Below, piece by piece: positions 10,111 through 23,079 of a stretch of DNA of 64,000 nt. Every line of letters begins with the position of its first letter. The first letter of the stretch is position 1. A program made the translations under genes and the position numbers. Source of the stretch: Mycteria americana (lineage: Eukaryota > Chordata > Aves > Ciconiiformes > Ciconiidae); contig NC_134367.1 of the NCBI RefSeq assembly GCF_035582795.1, forward strand, positions 111,896,062-111,960,061. Direction: 5' to 3'. The notes under the pieces are model-generated. The model ran no database searches. It had not been told where the DNA came from and worked only from the letters and a program-made list of their open reading frames with translations.

Positions 10111-13100
10111 AATTTTAAAGTAGAAGTGGTAAAAAGGGGATGGCTTTGCGTGGGGCACCCGGAGCTTTGAACCGCTGCGGAAATCGGTGGGGTTTGGGTG
10201 ACAGGCATCCCGCAGGATCAAGTTCCCATGACTTTTGCCTTGTTAGGGAGGAGACTGGGGTGAGCGAGAAGTCTTTTTATTTAATACTTGAAATGAATTC
10301 CTGGAGCCTTTCTCATACTTGCTAGTGGCTCAGCTGATGATGTTAAACTGTGCATGTAGGCTCACGGTGTTTGCAGTCGTGCTGCAGAAATCCCTCCCGT
10401 AGATGCAGCAGGGCGCAGGGCTTTGGGAAAACAACCGGAGCGGATGCAGAAGGATGTGCCTCGCGGGGCTGAAATGATTCGACTGCACTTACTGTATATA
10501 CCCTTCGTGCAAACTCTAGAGACGGTATTTCAAGCGTATTGTAGAGGAGAAAGAATATTGAAAGTTTTCACTTTCTGGTTTTAAATAAGTAGTCACTGAA
10601 GGGGTGACTTTCAGTAAGGTTTTTTTTTTTAAAGATGTACGCGTTCTGATACTTCTGGCGAATAACAGCACTTGTGAAACATGCTGGGGAAAATGCTGAC
10701 CAGGGTATTTTGTAGGAGCCCAGCAAAAGTTAAGTTACAAAAGCCTACACTTGCCTTCCCCAAGAGGGATGTTTTTTCTCTGAGGTGGAGCACACTAGAG
10801 ACCCGCACTGATTTCTCTGCAAACAGGACTTGGGAGAGTGCTAATGACTGTCTGGGGAGGAGGGAACCGAAGTTTTGGAGCCTGAGGCTCTTAAATATGA
10901 ACTGTTCATTTTGCTGTTAACTCACTTTTCCCTGGCGGGAGGCTGAGACTCTTCTACATCTGTAAGAGAAGAGGAAAAAAAGATAGCCGAAGACAAAACA
11001 CTGAGTTGCCTGGTTTAGTGCACTGAAAGCACACCTGCAGCGAGAAAATGTTAGGAGGAAAGATTAGCTGCTTTCTTGACTATATGTACGAGCAGAGGAG
11101 AGCTTAGCACTGCACTCTGTAACTAGTTGTAGTTGAGCGCAGAAGTAGTTTGTACAACGGAGAGCGTGGCTGCAGATTATACTTAACTGATGTTGGAGCT
11201 GTAAATCAGACCACCAGGAAACTCGGCTCGAAGGCAGGTACGAGCTCCTTGTTTCATGCTTAGATTTGATTATTCTCCTTCTCCCCGTCTTCTTCTGCAC
11301 AGATAAAGAATGTTATTTTCTCTCACTGTAAAAATTAATGGGATTTGTAAGCTTAATGGCCCAGCTTTTTGATATCGCTGCCCAAATCCAGATCTCTAAA
11401 TAGCAAACTAATGTAAACTTCTAAGTTTTTCTGTGTGTGAATGTTAACTCCAACATGAAATACACCCAATTACATGAACAGTGATGCACTGTCATGCACA
11501 CTGCTTTACTTCATGTTTTGGTAAACAAAATTCCTCTAGTCCACCGCTCCTTTTCTTACGTTTTTGATTGGTATAAATATGAGCTGAAGTCTTTTGCTTC
11601 AGACAGCCAGGCTGCCCACACGTCTATCTTAAAAAGCTTTTGGTGAGGAACCCAAATGAGGTTTTTTTGGGTGACTGCGTTATGAATTATACTTTCTGGC
11701 TTGACTGTCATCAGTTGCTATTAAAAATACCTCTATCCAAATAAACAAAGAAGGATTCAGTTGTGACCTTCCTTCTCGTTGGTGCTGGTATTCTTATAAG
11801 GCTGTAAGGCAGGGAGAAGGGGAGCATCCCGCAGCTGAGGAGAGAGCTGGTCTGTCAGAAAATGTTATGAAGAGCTGTCAGGCAGTACTTTTCATGTTTA
11901 GAAGAGCTCTGCAAATCTTACGTCGTGTGCCAGTCTCCAGGAAGGTACTGGGCACTAAAGCATGAGGTAGATTTAAATGCGGATTTAAAAACTGACTCTG
12001 AACCAAAAAAAAAAAAAAGAGTGTATTATGTTGTACAGTGAATATGCTAAATATAGTATTTCCATTAGCATCCCTACTTCTTATTGTTCACTGCTGAGAT
12101 TAGTGGCAAGGGTTTTTGAAATGTACTTTTGCGTCATGTATTCTTTGTGGCATTTCATCCATCGCTTCCCTTGGACACTGCAAACACTAGCAGAGGACCA
12201 GGTTTACATTTGTTTCTGACCACGACCAGTTTAATATTTTTATGTGATTCGTAAGCCAAAGCGTTCACGCAGCCTTTTCCCACCTCCCCCCCCCGCCCCT
12301 GTCTAGAAGGCCGCTTAATCCTAAAAAACAAAAAAACCCAAAGGCTGTTGATTTTACAGAAGTGGAACAGCCACCCGTAACTGCTGCTTGGTGGCATATT
12401 GTAAATCTCTGCCTCTGCTCAGGGGGAGGGGAGAGGGAGGGGTTTGGGATATTAAAATCCTTGCCAGAGCCCTCTGCAGCGCTGCCGTGACCAGAGTACT
12501 TTTGTGGCATGTTTGTGCGTTCCTAATAATAACATGTTTCCTAAACAGAGTTAAAAATTGCTTCAGTAGATGCAGTCACATTCCATTAACTTAGTGACCT
12601 GCAGAAGTACTGTAAATAAAAATAGATTTATTTTCCTGTCTCTTCTAGGCCAGAGCACTATGCTGAGGGCTTGTTGGCTTTTTTTTTTTTTTTTTTTTAA
12701 ACTAAAAAAACCCCAGACCTTCTGTACAGTAAAATGTCAGCTAGCGTCAATAAACAGTTTACATGAGACTCTTCTGCAACTGTCCATTGGCTCTCTGAAA
12801 TCTGCCTAGTGGTGATGCTGAAGAGGTGATTCAGCGATTGAAGGTGGTGAAGCGAATTCAGAGGTGAAGCGCGATTCAGAGAGGATAAAGCAGGACTGGC
12901 TGAGTGAACGGAACGGGAGTGGGAACAGAAGCACCTTTCAGGGGTGCACCGGCGCTGCTCCCCACAGCTCGACAGCCCAGCAACCTGCCCCTCTTCCCCA
13001 GCCGTCTTCTAACTGGGGGGTTTCATTTGTGGGAAGAAGAAAGGCCCCGTGGAGAGGTGTGTTGTATACACCGGAGAAACACGCATATGCACGGTGAAGT

Positions 13101-16100
13101 GAATTAAAAATTATTTACATACCTTGTCTAACCAGATAATAGGAAGAAAGAAAACAAGTGATGGGTCTTAGAAGGCACTGTGATATCCAGGAAGAGAATA
13201 AAAACCCTGAGTAGTTAATATTGATTTGATGATGCTTTTTTATTATTTCGTCTAGGAAAAGAGTTTTCTTCTGTTGAAGATGTTCAGTATAACCTGAAGA
13301 ACCATTTTGTGGTTCTTAGGGTTTAATCCTGTTCTCATTCAAGCTAGTAAAAATGCTTCTACTGCCTTTGATAGCAGATTGTGTCCTCTTGAGGTTTTTC
13401 CTGACCATCCCGTTTGCTAGCAAACGGGGCACGAGCATGGGTACGCCCCGTCCTGCCTTCTCAGTTACCAACCAGGAGTCCAAAATGCACAGAAACACGT
13501 GCTACCAGACATACGTTACTTAGACCTGGCACAGCCTGTCACCTTCCGAGATAGGAAATCCACCCCCTGAACAGGAAAACGCTGGACATGGGAGGTGGGA
13601 CTCTTCTCTGAGTCTCTTCTGGAGGAACCAAGCAAGAAGTTAGAACTGATGGACCCAAGAAAGATGCTTAGACTTGTGTCGAGTACTGATGTTTGCCATT
13701 CTTGTGGTTAGACCTGACGTTATACCAGAGATAAGCGCCTTTTTTGTTCGTTTTGTTACATTTAAAAAAAAATAACAGGTTACAAGCGTACCTGTTTCTG
13801 GCTCTTTCTTATATGCCACAATTATCCAGAGCTGGTGATGTGATGGAAGATGTGATTGCATTTCCTTGAAACAAAATAGTTACACGTAGCTGTGGATTGG
13901 GAAAACTTTTTTTTTTTTTTGTTAATGTTAGGAAGTGCTCATTGCAAGCCTGTGATCCTTAAATGTTTTGTAGCTGGAGATTGGCTTTTGATTGACTTCT
14001 CTGTGCTGTTGCATTCATCGGTTCATGTGTTTTGTAATGTGTCTGCACACCGGCTAAGTCACAGCAAGCGGTATAGGAATTGCTGCGGGTAACTTTATGG
14101 TTCCCTTCAGGTGAGCGAGGTGGCCTTAGGGTAAGAGGACTACTGTTGTTTTTTTGCAGCTCAGTGCTTGGCTGCGTGCACTGCTGGAGAGTCTCTTGAG
14201 TAACTTCCAAGAGCGGCTTTAGGTTTCCATTCCGGTATCTTTCCCAATGACAGTTAAATTATCTTTCTGTTTTAGTTTATTTTATGTTTAGTTTATTTAG
14301 TTTATTTATTTTTAGTTTATTCTATGTAGTTTATTTTATCCCATCCTTAAATACACGTTCGTGATAATAAACTCTGCAGAAAAGCCTTGAGAGGAATGGT
14401 GACGCAGATCCCAGGTGACTGTGTTGCAGTGATTTATGAAAATCTCTCAGTTCCTGTAGAAAGCATCTTTGGCATGTCCCCGTAAAATCCTACGGGCACT
14501 TCCAGTAAAACATTGTCTCTAGGCTTTCTTGCCTTGATATCTATTCCCAGCTAAGAAAATACTGAAGGAACAAGCTGGTCTGACTCACCGGCGGTGGTGT
14601 GACCGCTGGAGCGGGGTGAAGAAGGGTGTGGGAATCGGGGCTTACAGTATATGGGGAGGTCTGTTGAAGCCGATGGTGTTACACACAAGACTGGTCATGC
14701 ATGCTGTTTTGTTGTCTTTTGGGGGCAGCTTTGAAATGACTTCACATCTGAGTGTTAGGGAAGGTCTCCTAGAATGGATCTAGACATGAAAAGGAGTTTA
14801 TTTGCAGTGCATAGCAGCTGAGGTTTGGGTGATTATTTCATGGCAAAGATGGGCTTTGTTTTGAATAGCCACCCTAGATTTTCATATAAACTGGGAAGTC
14901 CTCACCATCTAATCTCATTCTGTTGAGAGCAAGAAGAGGAGCTACGTCTTTGAGGAAGACCCACTTCAAGCACAGCCCAGCAGGCTAGAATAGTTATTAG
15001 AGATGTGAATCTGGCAGCACTGCTGCTTTTTTTAATTTTCTTTTGAGAGCTTCCCATAGGTTTTGCCTCGCGTGTGAATCTCGTATCTGTTTACAACCTT
15101 TAAAGGATGAGATGTGACTCAGAGGCAGAGGAGCAGGTGTTTCGTCAGGCGCCTCTGTGTAGCATCCCTTCTGAGCGCCGGATGCTCTCCCGGCACACAG
15201 AGAGCATCGCTGCTGTAGCCGTCGGTACTTGCCCTTGTGGTGAGTCCCCCATGTCCCAAACCGAGTGACACCATCCTCTCTAGAGGCTGTTTCAGCCTTT
15301 GCCGTACCCTTTTCCCCAGCAAGGAAAGTAAGCATTGTCTCTGCTTGGGCATATACTGTGATATGTTGTGTTGATGCCCTTAAAAACGTTGATTTTTTTC
15401 ATGCTTGCACGTGCAAGCGCCAGCCACCTTATTTGTAAACTCCCCTTTGACTCAAAGCAGAAGCAAGTAATAGCAAGAGGCGTTTGCATGAGTTACGCCT
15501 GCCTTTGCTCTGGGGACGTGCATGCTGTCAAAAGCCGAAAGCTTTAATTCCTCCAGCTCTCGGGGCCAAGAGTAAGGAATTCCAAATTAAACAGATTAGC
15601 TGCGAGCTCCGAACTTCTCCCAGCTGTGCCTATGCCCCAGAGAGCGAGCAATGTAAATACAAGTTCACGTTACACTTTGAAGTCAGTGTATATTTTCGAC
15701 TGTTACACCAGTTCCTTATTTTCGAAAAGTAATGAAATGAGTAATGCAGTGGGAGACTTAATCCATGTATATATCCCAAATACAAGCGAAAGCCAAGAAA
15801 TTCCCATTTCCCGTCAGTTTTGCCTTTTGCTTATGTTTATTTCAGAGGTATAGGTTGGAGAACTTTTTTTTTTGGTCTAGGAGACGTCGAACAGAGTTAA
15901 ATAAAAGTGCAGCATATGTCGTCTCAAAAAGAAATTTGAGGCAAATCAACATAAATCAAGCAGTATTTTACGTAGAAGGTATTCTTGAAGGTTTTTGCAT
16001 AGTTAAGTAATAAACAAAATGGTGATACAAAGAATATGACTGTAAAATACAGAGATAAATCTGCCATATTTTACTTGGATATCACAAGGGCTTACAAACG

Positions 16101-19100
16101 TTTAGGGTATTTTATATACCATATGTGCTTTATTGCTTAAACTGCAGAGAATTTGTACTTTCCTGCGAGACTATTACACTTTATGGCAAAACGCTTGAAG
16201 AATTGTCTCCATATTTGTACAAGAAACAGTAACAACTCATATGGTATCGTTACGGGACAGCTTCACCACAGTGTGCACAGTATGCAGAGTTTTGCGTCGA
16301 ATTTCTATGTAGCTTATGTGCAATGGACGACGTTGTTCCTGGAAATATAATTGACATGGAGTAGTGTATGGGGTCCATAGTCATTCTGGAAGGGTGGAAA
16401 TATAACGACCAGGCGTTGTCCACAAACGGAGTAGCTCGTGCAAATCGCTTGGCTTGTTTTGAAGGGATTATTTAACTGTTTTGTCACGCTGTGTGTAGGT
16501 AAATCTGCTTTTTTGAGCTTGAAGTAATCCGTGAGGTTGATGTTTGCCCAGTAAGACCTCACCGTGGACGTGGCACACGTACGATACGTGCTTGGGTGTT
16601 ACAAAGGGACTTTATTTAGAGAATGTTTTTGAAGCCACCATGGCCTTTGGAGCTAGAGGCAATAAGGAATGTATTTATAAAACTATGCTTTTCTGTGTAT
16701 TTTGGAATGTGAGTACTGTCTAATACAAGTAAGAATCTAGCTGCTTTTACCAGTCTAGTGCAAGTAAGAGCATTGCATTTACTTGCCTTATGCTTTGCAG
16801 AAGGGATGCGTTTCCCTGCCATTCCTCATTAGATGGCCCTGTGCTCCTCCGATATTTAAAAAAAGGGCCTTTGTGTTTAAATCCGCAGGGTTTAAACTGG
16901 AGGTTTTTAACTGCTGCCCAACGTTAGGGAAGCCCCTGGGAGCGAGGTGCCAGATCCGCGCTGGTTCAGACCCTGCTGCTTCCCTGCGGCGCAGGAGGCG
17001 ATGCAGGGCCGCTCCCTCGGGGCGTCATCCACATCCATTGCGGGCTGACAAGTCGGCATCCTCAGCTAGCTGAGGACCAAGCCCTGTCTGGCTTAAAAGT
17101 GCCAAAGTCGATGCCTTGAATTGCACCTTGGAGCGAGCAGGACGTTGTTATTACTGTTTTCGCCATAGGAAGAGGTAAGAGCATCCCCCAGCAAGGCACC
17201 GAGGTTGAGCAGTATTTTCGCTGCAGATTTGATCTGGGATTTTTGTAGCAACAAAGGGCCCAGTAATAGCTACAGCCTATAAAAGCTCTGAATAATAGGA
17301 CAGGATTTCTCTTCCTTACATCCTCGAGGTATTAAAATGAAGATTAAGCCGCAACTACCGTTCATTAACTGCTGAGGGACTGAGTTAATCTGCTAAGTAG
17401 GAAGATTGTTTTCGGGCAGAAGAGGATGAATTGAGATGAGCCGCAGCTTTTGGGTTCACTGGGATTGATGCATTTAGGATCAACTGTTATTTCAGCCAGC
17501 TTTTTTGTTTGCAGTTTCAATATTCTAAAAATGGTATTTCCTGGCGCACATCTGAAGGAGATCCCACACGTGCTTGTAATTTAAATGTTACGGGCTGCGT
17601 AACATATGTGGTAATAGAGATCAATAGCATCTTGTATCATTTCCTCTTCCCCAAAATGTTTGGGTTATGTTTACGTGGGTCCCATGGGAGCTTTTTGGAG
17701 TCAAAACACATCTATCCTAAAGCCTGAGTTTACTGCCATTTCAAGGAAGAACGTCCTAATTCTTAATCAGGAATTTGGAGCGCTTTTCAGAACAAAAAAG
17801 AACTTGTGAGAAAAGATTAATTTACGGTGTTGTGCAGATGTAAAAGCATCAGAGAACAAGCTACATAAAGTAGCATGAGACTGTAAATGGTTTTTTTTTC
17901 TTTTAAATACTAGGTCAATGGCGCTGCCTATAACACATGAGAAGGTGCATTTCCTTTTATTAGCATGACATTATAAAAACAGCTTTTAAAGATCCATTTG
18001 GATGTTTTTCCTCCATTCCTAGTAGTTGGTTTTGGGGATCAGTGAGCGATAGTAGGGGAACTGCTATCTATTTCAACACTTAACTTCTTGCATGCGTTTT
18101 TTTGTTAACATCAGTATCTTTTTTTTTTTTTTTGAAAAACACATTTCTGGAGGAGTAATGAAAGGTGAAAGCTGCAGCCTCTGACAGGTATGTGAAGGGT
18201 ATCGTAAGTGCAGATGAGAGCTCCATCTGCCAAAGTGATTTGCTTCATAGACATTTATTGACTGAAGTTAAGTATTTGGCAGGTGAATCTCAAACATCTT
18301 TTTGTTTTGTAACAGGAAAAAAACCTGCCGAATAAACTGTAACATCATGTTTTAAAAAGTGAATAGCAACAGACGTTGGGGGGGAAAAAAAAAAATCAAC
18401 ATCTGGAAATAATAAAGGACGCTGAAAAACTTCATTTCTAATGAGAAAGGGAAACAGGCTGCAGAATGTGTTCTCTACTGTAAACAACATTTTTATTTAC
18501 TTCCATTGCCATTTTGTGTTTTCTTTTTCACTCGCACATCTCGGCGTTTTGTGATGTGCCCCTTCAGCGTGGCTGCGGTCGCGCCGAGCAGCCGTGCCTT
18601 GTCAGGCTGCTGAGCTCGCCGTCGTTTCCGCTGAGCTCCACGCTGTACCCCCGCATCATCCCGGAGCCCCTCCGGAGGCACCGGCTTTCTCTCCCCTCGC
18701 TCAGCGGGGCTTTGTCTCTTGCTGGCGGTCCCTTACCTCTCGTAAATGCCGGAGGAGTTTTTAATGGCAGCCTTTGAGGCCGCTTCCTAATGCTCTCTCT
18801 TTACCAGCGTGCCCCACAGCCCTGGCTGTTAGAGAAAAAAGCCACGCTCCGAGTTAGCATCGTGTAAGCCGTCGTTAACAAACGAGGTTTGTTAAGACGA
18901 AGGAAGGTCTGAAAACTTTGAAACTTCCCAATCTAGAAATAATCAATATATACTGCTGAACGAGCAGTGCCGGCAACCAGAGGGAACGGAGGAGAAGGGT
19001 GTGGAATGGGAGGAAAAAATGATGACCAAGTCGGAGACCAAATAGCTGTGATTTTTCTTTCCATTGCTACGCTTTATTTTGATGAAGTGATTGTGTGGGT

Positions 19101-20249
19101 GAAGGATACACTGGTAGTTGTGTGTGTCTGAGCTATGATAGTCATTTGTAACTTGTTTGCTCCTTTTCTCTCTCTCTCTCTCTCTGTAAGCGGAGAGGAG
19201 AGTGCTTATAAAATAACTAGCATAGTGCAAATAGTTTTACTGAACAAAAAGGTCGAGAGTTCAAAAAATAATGAAGGACCAGAGTCCTTCTCCATTGCAA
19301 GCCCTTGTTTGCTCGGCCGCGGGGTGAGCAGGCTGTGCCACAGGTTATGGTGCTTTCTTAAAGGCTATAAACCGGCCAAGAAATAATGGGGAAATGGTAA
19401 AAATAATGACTCGTAGCGTAAGATTTCACTTGGCTGAACTTTGGCATCTCTAGAAACCAACTGTTCTCTAAACGCTACAGATGAAGGATGGCTTTTGTGG
19501 TTACATGATGATACGCTGTAGTGCTGTGCAATTAATAAATGGCCTAACTAACGATGGCTGCGTGTGCACGAAGGGGAATGGCTTTAAGTCATCATTATCT
19601 AACCTTAATTAACGGAGTAACGTATGTGCAGGTGGTTTTGTCTATATGAACTCTGCCTGCCTTGTGCTTTCAGGCGAACGTGAATATGTTCTGACATAAC
19701 AAGAATAACTTTTTTTCAAATGAACGATGTTTATCTGTGCCCTGTGGTGCTTCATTGTACTCGATTCCTCAGTCATTAGCAATTTATTGCTCCCTTCTTC
19801 ATCGGTCAGGAGCAGTGGGGAGGAAAAACTTTGGGGACGACGTATCCTGCATGAAGATACAGCGAGCGTTTACATTTCAGTGCATGATTTAAAACCACGA
19901 AGGCAAGATTAATTATTTACTGGTTGCAGTCCTGCTCCGAGGACATCTAGCCGAGCCCTTTACCAAAGATACTTTTTTTGATGAAGTGTAGTTTATTAAT
20001 TGGTTTAAAGACCTGTACTTCTTCCAGGCTGCCAGCCAATTCAGTGCTTAGCCGATCTGTACGTTGCTACTTGGCCTTGACTTGTGTTTCAGCAGCGTTT
20101 TATCTCCAGTGGGTGCTTGTCGTCTACCCTTCAGCGGGGATGTATCGCTCATCCTTAGGGCTGACTCTTTCTTGTTTATAAGTCTAATGCTTTTCCATCC
20201 CCCTCCCCCTCTAACTTTACTCTGACACGTCCAGTCTCTAAGAGCATAA

Positions 20250-20560
20250 GTCAGGGCTGAAGGAACTGACGTGAAGCGATTCCTGCCCGGGTCCGGAAAG
20301 CGTCCGGGGCCCGTCTGCGCATCCCGCCCCTGGCAGGAGGCACCCCAGGTAGCAGCATGGAGTGGGGGGTGAGTCGCAGGCTGGTTCTGGTGGCTGCAGT
20401 ACGCTCCCTGCTGCCTCTCGTCCGGGGATGCTCGTGCAACTGCCCCGCTGCCTCTGCCCATCGCACGAGGGGAACGTCCGCCTTGGGGAGACCTCAGGAA
20501 CTGGCCGTCCCTCGCACGTGTTGCCTTGGTGGGCTGCTTTTGCCCTGATGGCTGTAGCAT
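20250..20560 (+). promoter_or_regulatory. Small GC-rich patch, possible alternative STON1 first exon
   Basis: A locally CpG-rich block within AT-rich intron 1 contains a strong donor-like site (GT at 20369 in GGGGTGAGTC), 716 bases before the exon 2 acceptor. Such an arrangement is typical of an alternative promoter and first exon. It is suggested only by composition and one splice-like site. A 188-codon antisense frame over the same block is a GC-content effect. Confidence 0.25.
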
Positions 20561-21085
20561 GTATAACTTTGCCACCAGCAGCTTTTCAACAGCGAAAACC
20601 ATATCCCCCCTCATCCTACTGATTTTGTTCTTGGAAACAGCTGCACCGTTCTGAGTAAAACACTGGTTTGTTTAACGGTGGGGTGGAGGGGAAACCTCAC
20701 CCGGAGCACAGGCCTAGTACGGAAAATCTCCGTCCGTATTACAAGCTACAGATAAGCGGCACAGTAGAAAGTATTACACGAGCGATCTCGTACAGCTGTG
20801 GGACTTTCTGCTCCCTCTGACCTAGAGGCTGCGTACTCTGAAGAGCCCATAAAGCCTAGATCTCCTTTAGATCCCCAACCTGGGAGAGCAGTGGGCATTC
20901 ATGGGGAGTTTATCTGTTTCTACACGGCTGTCTCAGATTATACACGTAAAACACAAAGTACACTGGAGTTGTGAACTGCACGCACATTTTAAGCTTTGTG
21001 TGGTTTGACTTTTATAAGGGTTGGGTTTCTTTGTTTTGTCTTTCACGAGAATTTATTTCGATTCCTGTCTGTTGTTTCTTCGTAG

Positions 21086-21134
21086 ATGGTTTGCGGGTGA
21101 TACGTGCGCAAGTGCCTCAAGTTTCTCCTACAAG
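21086..21134 (+). other. STON1: STON1 exon 2 5' UTR with a four-codon uORF
   Basis: The acceptor GTTGTTTCTTCGTAG ends at 21085. The first three exon bases are an ATG, opening M-V-C-G and closing with TGA at 21098-21100. The real start follows at 21135. The open frame extends upstream of 21135 into intron 1, but those residues match nothing in stonins, so they are not coding. Confidence 0.65.
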
Positions 21135-23079
21135 ATGTGTTCCACAAATCCAGCAAATTGGGTCACCTTCGATGATGAGCCGCTCTTCCAGTCGCCTCAG
21201 AAATCGGTTGATAATCAGAGTAGTTGTAAAGCAAATGGCCTTAAACTGAATCTGTCTAGTGTGCATGAGTCTTCAAGCAGATCATCTTCTACAGGCAGCA
21301 CTCCACTCTCGTCTCCTGTAGTTGACTTCTACCTAAGTCCTGGACCCCCCAGCAACTCTCCGCTTACTACACCTACCAGAGACTACCCAGGAAGTCCGTG
21401 CATCCCAAAGCCTGGGATTCACATCCTTTATCCCATCCCTGAATGGCCATCAAACGCTAACCTTCTTCCATCACCGAGGATTTGCTCACCCCTAACCTCA
21501 CAGAACCTGAGCAGCCTTCCTTTGAACACCTTGCCTAATGACCATCCAGTTAAGACTTCGGTCTCCAAATCAGCAGATGAAGGAAGCCCTAATCCGCCAG
21601 GAAGCTGCGAGGAGTTAGGAGAGTTGTCGTCGGCACCAGGGCACTTCCCGTACTTCCAGAGCGACTGTGCTTTTTCCAGTCCCTTTTGGAAGGAAGGATG
21701 CTCGCTCGGCACATCACCAGCTAATGTCAGCACGCACAGGAAGGACAAAGTGCTCGACAGGAGCGCCTGTCATCCTAAAGAGAAAGAAACCTGCCACGAT
21801 CAGAAAAGCCTTAACCAGGGCTCCTTCAGCTACATCTGCGAGAGGCTTGAACACCTGCAAGCTGATAGCTGCCAGGCTGCGGGAAGCCCGCCCGTCCCCG
21901 GTGCTCACGCCTGGCACAAGCTCTCCCCCGCCGTCCCATGCAGCCTCTTCACGAGCCGGAAAGCGGATGGGTGGCCGTTCATGCTGAGGATTCCCGAAAA
22001 GAAGAACATGATGTCGTCTCGGCAATGGGGCCCTATTTACCTTCGTGTCCTCGCTGGAGGTGTACTGCAGATGTATTATGAAAAGGGTCTGGAGAAACCT
22101 TTTAGGGAATTCCAGCTGCAGCCACACTGTAAGCTGTCCGAACCCAAATTAGAGAGCTATAATGTCTCGGGAAAAATCCATACCGTGAAGATTGAGTGCG
22201 TGTCTTACACAGAGAAAAGGAGGTATCATCCCAAAGTAGAAGTGATCCACGAGCCAGAGGTTGAGCAGATGTTAAAGCTGGGCACCACAGATTATAACGA
22301 CTTCACCGATTTCCTCGTAACGGTCGAGGAAGAGCTTATGAAACTTCCTACCGTTTCTAGACAAAAGAGGAATTATGAAGAGCAAGAAATGACTCTGGAA
22401 ATAGTGGATAACTTTTGGGGGAAAGTCACCAAGGCAGAAGGAAAACTCGTAGAAAGTGCCGTCATCACACACATTTACTGCTTGTGTTTTGTGAACAGAA
22501 GTGCCGACTGCTTTCTAACCCTGAATGACCTGGAGCTCCGGAAGAAGGACGAGTGTTACTTCGAGAAGGAGGAGGAGAAGAAATGGATCGATATTCTCGA
22601 TTGCCATTTCCATAACTGTGTCAAAGCGCAGGAATTCGAGCAATCACGAATTATTAAGTTTATGCCCCCGGATGCCTGTAGGCTGGAACTGATGCGTTTC
22701 AGGACACGGTATAATGGGCAAGACCTTCCCTTTTCTGTGAAGGCTGTGGTAGCCGTTCAGGGGGCATACGTTGAACTTCAGGCTTTTATAAACATGTCTT
22801 CAACTGCTCCAATTCCAACACGTTTATCCTCTGTGAAATACTGTGAAAACATTATGATACGCTTTCCCGTTCCCACGCAGTGGGTCAAAGCACTTTGGAC
22901 CATGAACCTCCAAAGGCAGAAGTCCCTAAAAGCAAAAATGAATAGGAGAGCATGCCTTGGCGCTTTACACGAGGTTGAATCTGATCCCGTAATACAAGTC
23001 TCGGTTGGAACAGCAAAATACGAGAGTGCCTACAGGGCTGTTGTGTGGAAGATAGACAGGCTTCCAGATAAAAACTCAA
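21135..23079 (+). CDS. STON1: STON1 coding exon 2 (first coding exon)
   Basis: This large exon encodes 648 codons plus one base: the N-terminal region, the whole stonin homology domain and most of the mu-homology domain. The start ATG at 21135 is chosen because MCSTNP and the following WVTFDDEP are the conserved N-terminus. The exon ends after residues DKNS plus one base, at CAA before donor GTAAAT. Unspliced read-through would hit TAA two codons later. The next exon supplies GT to complete AGT, giving DKNSSSDHPH. Confidence 0.96.

Larger units (their letters stand above)
9491..21085 (+). other. STON1: STON1 intron 1
   Basis: This 11.6-kb intron runs from donor GTAAGG at 9491 to acceptor TTCTTCGTAG ending at 21085. 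Apart from the pyrimidine tract it holds homopolymer runs (T20 at 12679-12698), TTTA-rich DNA at 14270-14340, a short CT microsatellite near 19170-19187, and small CpG-rich patches at about 16.9-17.05, 18.53-18.75 and 20.25-20.55 kb. The last patch has a consensus donor (GGGGTGAGTC, GT at 20369) and could be an alternative first exon. No other exon or recognisable transposon was found. Confidence 0.65.

Noticed and set aside
9674-10170. 149- and 110-codon phenylalanine/serine-rich open frames
   Set aside because: They are translations of the T/C tract, not proteins.
15000-15352. 112-codon minus-strand open frame
   Set aside because: No similarity to a known protein, no splice context, and another frame on the same strand is equally open.
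20048-20614. 188-codon minus-strand open frame in STON1 intron 1
   Set aside because: It lies over a GC-rich patch where stops are rare, has a low-complexity Arg/Gly/Ser/Pro composition, no recognisable domain and no splice or promoter context.
21021-21134. Upstream start giving a 38-residue N-terminal extension of stonin-1
   Set aside because: The extra frame crosses the exon 2 acceptor into intron 1, and stonins begin at MCSTNP.
21428-22127. Antisense and alternative-frame open frames over STON1 exon 2
   Set aside because: They are shadows of the long coding exon, in wrong frames.
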